Made by a program: the position numbers and the translations under genes. This document shows, in pieces, positions 61,977 to 64,000 of a stretch of 64,000 bases of DNA. Origin of the DNA: Acidobacteriota bacterium (GTDB lineage: Bacteria; Acidobacteriota; Thermoanaerobaculia; Multivoradales; J023); NCBI GenBank assembly GCA_029263395.1, contig JAJCXO010000229.1:1-64000 (forward strand). Direction: 5' to 3'. Below the pieces are notes generated by a model, which did no database searches, had not been told where the DNA came from, and worked only from the letters and a program-made list of their open reading frames with translations. Numbering within the stretch: position 1 is the first letter of the stretch; each line of letters begins with the position of its first letter.

Positions 61977-62195
61977 CAGGAGCACCCGAACCTCCCACGA
62001 CCGGCTGTCGAAGGCAATTCGTCACCTCGACGATTCGTCGAGACGAACACCATCATTCAGTCCTTAAAACTCTGATTCCACAACAGATGCGAGTAAGTGC
62101 GAGTACTTTCTCAGCGCTCTCGATAGGTCTTCGTTGACTTCGGTATCCTAGACTCGTACTACTGAAGAGGTCGACGATGCGCGTTCAACTCAAAA

Positions 62196-62345
62196 CTCAT
62201 CGGCTGGTTACCGATCGGGGCGTTCGAGCCCATCGCCCTCGGCACCGCCGTCCTGCTGCTGGTGTTGGTGGCACTCCCGGCCCTGCTACTGCCCGCCCGT
62301 CGCGCCGCTGCCGTCGACCCGGCGTCGAGCTTGCGGGCGGATTAG
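62196..62345 (+). pseudogene. C-terminal remnant of an FtsX/MacB-type ABC permease
   Basis: Fifty codons without a start encode LIGWLPIGAFEPIALG, then a helix AVLLLVLVALPALLLPA, then RRAAAVDPASSLRAD and a stop. This is the conserved end of MacB/FtsX permeases (PARRAAxVDPxxxLR), common in acidobacterial orphan permeases. Everything upstream of the last helix is missing, so it is a decayed or deletion-truncated gene. Confidence 0.7.
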
Positions 62346-62372
62346 GCTGAGACTGGTCGAGGCGAGGCCAAC

Positions 62373-63680
62373 CTACGGCGCCACGCTCCACTCCAAGAGG
62401 TTGCCCGACTCGAAGCCGTCGGCAAAAATTTTACTCACCCGTGTTCTCTGGATGCTCGAGCTAGAAACATCGGTACCGCCCGAGCCATAACTGGACCACA
62501 CAGCAACAAACTCGCCGTCACCATCCATCCCGATGGCGGGTAAGCGCTGCCCATCCGTCGTATAGGTGTTGATCTGGAAGTCGTCTCCCAAGGGGGAGGC
62601 GTCCGAGGCGAAACGCCGGCCCTGGATACTGCTACTCGACGAGTCCGACCCGTTCGAAGCCAGGCCCTGCCATACGACGACAAAACTGCCGTCTACCTGC
62701 ATCCCGATCGCAGCCCTGTACTGGGAGTTCGTAGTGTACGAGTTGACCTGGAATTCACCCCCAACAAGAGAGCCATCCGTGGCGAAACGCTGGCCGTGGA
62801 CACCGGAACTCGAAGTGTCGTCCCCACCGCCCATACCAGACCACACAGCGACAAAATTATCATCGCCGTCGAATCCCACCGAGGGCCCAGACTGGCCGCC
62901 TGTAGTGTAGGTATTGATCTCGAACTCTCCTCCCAGGGGAGAGCCGTCCGCAGCATAACGCTGTGCACGGGCGCTGGTGTCGTAATACTCACCGTAGTCT
63001 CTGCTGCTCCACGCGACCACAAAATTGCCGCTCGCGGCAACCGCCACCGACGGAAAGGTCTGGTAACCCGAGGCAAAAGTGTTGGCCTGGATCTCACCCC
63101 CCAATAGACTGCCATCCGAAGCGAAACGCTGCAGTTGGATGTCGGGGTAACCACCACTCTCCCAAGCCACGACAAATCCGCCATCGGGTGCAAGACCCAC
63201 AGAAGGGGAACTCTGGACGTCATAAGTGGCCGTGTTGACTTGGAACTCTCCGCCCAGAGTGGACCCATCCGATGCGTAGCGCTGGCCTTGGATACTCAAG
63301 CTCGAGGTGTCCGTGCCGTTCGAGCCCGCACTCGACCATACGACGATGAAGCTGCCGTCAACGTCAACGGCCACGGATGCAGAGCGCTGAGCACCCGTGG
63401 TGTAGCTGTTGACTTGGAATTCTCCGCCGATCGCGGATCCAGTCGGCGCATACCGCTGGCCTTGAACGCTGACGCTCGACGAGTCTGTACCACTCGAGCC
63501 GTCACTAGCCCAGACGACAACAAAGTCGCCCGCGGCGTTCATCCCGATCGAGGGAACACTTTGATTGTCGGTGGTGTAGGTGTTGACCTGGACGTCATCG
63601 GCTTTCGCCGTTCCGCCCCAGACGATCCAAAAGACTGCGATGACAACTGTTTGCCCGAAGGCGCGGCGCATACTCAGCAT
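62373..63680 (-). CDS. Secreted protein made of about 60-residue repeats
   Basis: A 435-residue exported protein. The ATG at 63680 has GGAGGAG six bases upstream; signal peptide to about 25 (GTAKA). About seven tandem repeats follow, each with VNTYTT, then PSVGxDxxGxFVVVWxS, GSxGTDxSS and QGQRYASDGSxLGGEFQ. The repeats resemble propeller-like units but lack Ca-binding DxDxDG. The C-terminal SKIFADGFESGNLLEWSVAP resembles end motifs of other secreted proteins in these lineages. Function unknown; possibly surface adhesion. Confidence 0.82.
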   Translation of the reverse strand: MLSMRRAFGQTVVIAVFWIVWGGTAKADDVQVNTYTTDNQSVPSIGMNAAGDFVVVWASDGSSGTDSSSVSVQGQRYAPTGSAIGGEFQVNSYTTGAQRSASVAVDVDGSFIVVWSSAGSNGTDTSSLSIQGQRYASDGSTLGGEFQVNTATYDVQSSPSVGLAPDGGFVVAWESGGYPDIQLQRFASDGSLLGGEIQANTFASGYQTFPSVAVAASGNFVVAWSSRDYGEYYDTSARAQRYAADGSPLGGEFEINTYTTGGQSGPSVGFDGDDNFVAVWSGMGGGDDTSSSGVHGQRFATDGSLVGGEFQVNSYTTNSQYRAAIGMQVDGSFVVVWQGLASNGSDSSSSSIQGRRFASDASPLGDDFQINTYTTDGQRLPAIGMDGDGEFVAVWSSYGSGGTDVSSSSIQRTRVSKIFADGFESGNLLEWSVAP

Positions 63681-63826
63681 AGATTCTCCTCCATAGGTCA
63701 TCTTACCGCAGTTAACCGACGGGCTTGGTGCTAGCCACCTCGGTCACGATGGTTCTACAAGCCACCTCCGAAGACGCCCGGTGCCAGCCAACTCGGTCAT
63801 GTGCGGTCATGTGACCCGGCCACGTG

Positions 63827-64000
63827 CTATCCAGCCAACACCACTACCAGATGACGGCGCAAGTCGATAACAGCTCCTACTTGCTCCAGGAAATCCATCC
63901 CGACGATCCCGTCGAGTTCGAATCGAAAACCACAGTCCATCGCGCCGACCTCGATCTCGAAATTGGCGACTGTCAGATCTCCGAGAGAAAGTCGATCAAT
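63827..64000 (-). CDS. Retropepsin-like aspartyl protease family protein, C-terminal part
   Basis: The last 57 codons of a leftward gene running in from beyond the window edge. The sequence has LSLGDLTVANFEIEVGAMD, LDGIVGMDFLEQVGAVIDL and RRHLVVV, the pattern of the second half of bacterial retropepsin-like (clan AA) domains, where DGIIGMDFL follows the flap. The catalytic DTG motif would lie outside the window. No other gene is seen between 63681 and 63826. Confidence 0.72.
   Translation of the reverse strand: MDRLSLGDLTVANFEIEVGAMDCGFRFELDGIVGMDFLEQVGAVIDLRRHLVVVLAG

Overview
The window looks like a chromosomal segment of a Gram-negative, probably marine, high-GC bacterium. I infer Acidobacteriota (a Thermoanaerobaculia-like lineage). 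The reasons are two ECF sigma factor / membrane Ser-Thr kinase-TPR pairs, a DUF5916 barrel protein, secreted proteins with FADGFESG-like ends, LpxC and outer-membrane barrels (hence an outer membrane), and sodium bioenergetics (an Mrp antiporter plus a complete Na+-NQR). No rRNA, tRNA, CRISPR array or intact transposon was seen. Taxonomy is inference; no marker gene is present.

Layout. 1-4.2 kb: 3' part of an mrpA(B)CDEFG Na+/H+ antiporter operon. 4.3-8.3 kb: a membrane protein and a DUF5916 protein. 8.3-12.9 kb: module A, a secreted Cys-motif protein convergent with a Ser/Thr kinase-TPR gene and its upstream ECF sigma factor. 13-19.3 kb: response regulator, AI-2E-family permease, MFS exporter, VOC protein, class A beta-lactamase-like hydrolase, lysA. 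19.5-24.1 kb: module B, a second copy of module A with the same three gene families in the same order and orientation. 24-27.4 kb: an APH-type kinase, a response-regulator/LpxC fusion and a GNAT acetyltransferase. 28.2-40.2 kb: Na+-NQR region (nqrM, apbE, then nqrABCDEF), interrupted by a FadL-type protein, a coiled-coil periplasmic protein and a third Ser/Thr kinase. 40.7-46.9 kb: MscS channel and a 1632-residue secreted multidomain protein. 47.1-47.5 kb: a helically phased array of about ten 42-bp repeats, each with a dyad, next to a zf-CGNR regulator. 47.6-59.8 kb: a signalling island: CGNR protein, histidine kinase, response regulator, GAF protein, CheD, CheA with two HPt domains, a porin, a small PBP-like protein, MCP, CheW, CheR, CheB. 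60-64 kb: AraC regulator, DUF1772 protein, an ABC-permease remnant, a repeat-rich secreted protein and a partial aspartyl protease.

How it works together. Mrp and Na+-NQR together imply a sodium cycle: NQR pumps Na+ outward during NADH oxidation and Mrp exchanges Na+ for H+. ApbE and NqrM supply flavinylation and iron-sulfur maturation for NQR. The two sigma-kinase-secreted-protein modules look like a transmembrane switch: a kinase with a cytoplasmic catalytic domain and a predicted periplasmic TPR domain, an ECF sigma factor as likely kinase substrate, and a secreted partner. The chemosensory island embeds an outer-membrane porin and a small binding protein between cheA and the MCP, suggesting that it senses or controls envelope solute uptake.

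Most notable for follow-up: the duplicated sigma/kinase/secreted-protein module, the 42-bp dyad array, the receiver-LpxC fusion, the porin-containing chemosensory operon, a MITE-like element with terminal inverted repeats in up to three places, and an excess of short (12-18 bp) tandem duplications.
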